Shown here piece after piece: positions 14,676-14,827 of a DNA stretch of 14,827 nucleotides. Every line of letters starts with the position of its first letter. The stretch's first letter is position 1. Location of the stretch: NCBI GenBank assembly GCA_003448675.1, contig DLXZ01000185.1, forward strand, positions 208 through 15,034, written 5' to 3'. The DNA comes from Porticoccaceae bacterium. Its GTDB lineage: Bacteria > Pseudomonadota > Gammaproteobacteria > Pseudomonadales > Porticoccaceae. The notes under the pieces are model-generated. The model did not search any database. It was given only the letters and a program-made list of their open reading frames with translations, and had not been told where the DNA came from. The position numbers and the translations under genes are program-made.

Positions 14676-14827
14676 ATGTCATTTGAATCCCTCGGCCTTC
14701 GGGCCGAACTGCTTCGTGCTGTCTCTGAACAGGGCTACAGCACCCCCACCCCCATTCAACAGCAAGCCATCCCCGTGGTACTTGGAGGCCGCGACCTGCT
14801 GGGCAGCGCCCAGACCGGCACCGGCAA
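14676..14827 (+). CDS. rhlE: DEAD-box ATP-dependent RNA helicase, RhlE type (5' part, 50 codons)
   Basis: The open end of a DEAD-box helicase runs off the right edge. Visible are the start [20 protein letters not shown], the Q motif around [14 protein letters not shown], which reads the adenine of ATP, and Walker A motif I (AQTGTG, cut before Lys). These match RhlE, which unwinds RNA duplexes in ribosome assembly and RNA turnover, often under cold conditions. The GGAG Shine-Dalgarno lies 12 bases before the ATG, unusually far, but the conserved N-terminus supports this start. It is transcribed divergently from the catabolic cluster and is likely unrelated to it. Other DEAD-box paralogues share these motifs, so the RhlE assignment rests on the N-terminal wording only. 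Confidence 0.9.
   Translation, partial: MSFESLGLRAELLRAVSEQGYSTPTPIQQQAIPVVLGGRDLLGSAQTGTG

Noticed and set aside
1..14827. tRNA, rRNA, CRISPR array or toxin-antitoxin genes
   Set aside because: I saw no tRNA cloverleaf or TPsiC-like motifs, no regularly spaced repeats, and no small gene pair of toxin-antitoxin type in the gaps.

Overview
The window is about 58% GC by eye and looks like a chromosomal stretch of a heterotrophic gammaproteobacterium. The clues are an RhlE-type DEAD-box helicase, a fragment of a second-type (AsrA-like) Lon protease, and a dense catabolic cluster of acyl-CoA enzymes. I suspect a marine Cellvibrionales/Spongiibacteraceae/Halieaceae-type genome, but the sequence alone cannot fix the taxon.

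Layout. Positions 1-976 form the left flank: a minus-strand Lon-family fragment and a plus-strand TauE/SafE permease fragment. Both lack their 5' ends and meet at about 340-360. They are followed by a 59-residue PLDc_N-type membrane protein. Positions 1180-14325 hold nine genes, all on the minus strand, ending in a good intrinsic terminator at 1175-1202. In transcription order they are: a HMG-CoA-synthase-like protein fused to a zinc-ribbon/OB-fold (DUF35) domain; a thiolase-like protein; a long acyl-CoA dehydrogenase (ACAD) resembling methylsuccinyl-CoA dehydrogenase (Mcd); an SDR 3-hydroxyacyl-CoA dehydrogenase; a family III CoA-transferase resembling mesaconyl-CoA C1-C4 transferase (Mct); an AT-rich break; an HSL-type esterase; an aldehyde dehydrogenase; a terminator-like hairpin; and three further ACADs. 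The right edge (14676-14827) is the divergently transcribed start of rhlE. Its leader carries a perfect TATAAT box, a hairpin with a T-run, and a second stem-loop.

How the genes could work together. The five upstream genes (14325 to 7591) have the parts list of beta-oxidation of a 2-substituted succinyl-CoA. An Mcd-like dehydrogenase would give a substituted fumaryl-CoA, a Mct-like enzyme would move or load CoA, the SDR would oxidise a 3-hydroxyacyl-CoA, and the thiolase with its DUF35 partner would cleave the 3-oxoacyl-CoA. This parallels the bbs (benzylsuccinate) parts list of DUF35 protein, thiolase, SDR, family III CoA-transferase and ACAD. The esterase and aldehyde dehydrogenase could supply an acid from an ester or aldehyde, and the extra ACADs could shorten a side chain. 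No enoyl-CoA hydratase, acyl-CoA ligase or regulator lies in the window, so the pathway as seen is incomplete and the substrate is unknown.

The most unusual protein is the HMG-CoA-synthase-like/DUF35 fusion. All three catalytic positions of HMG-CoA synthase appear replaced (Glu to Thr77, Cys to Gln110, His to Pro232), while the neighbouring thiolase keeps its Cys and His residues.
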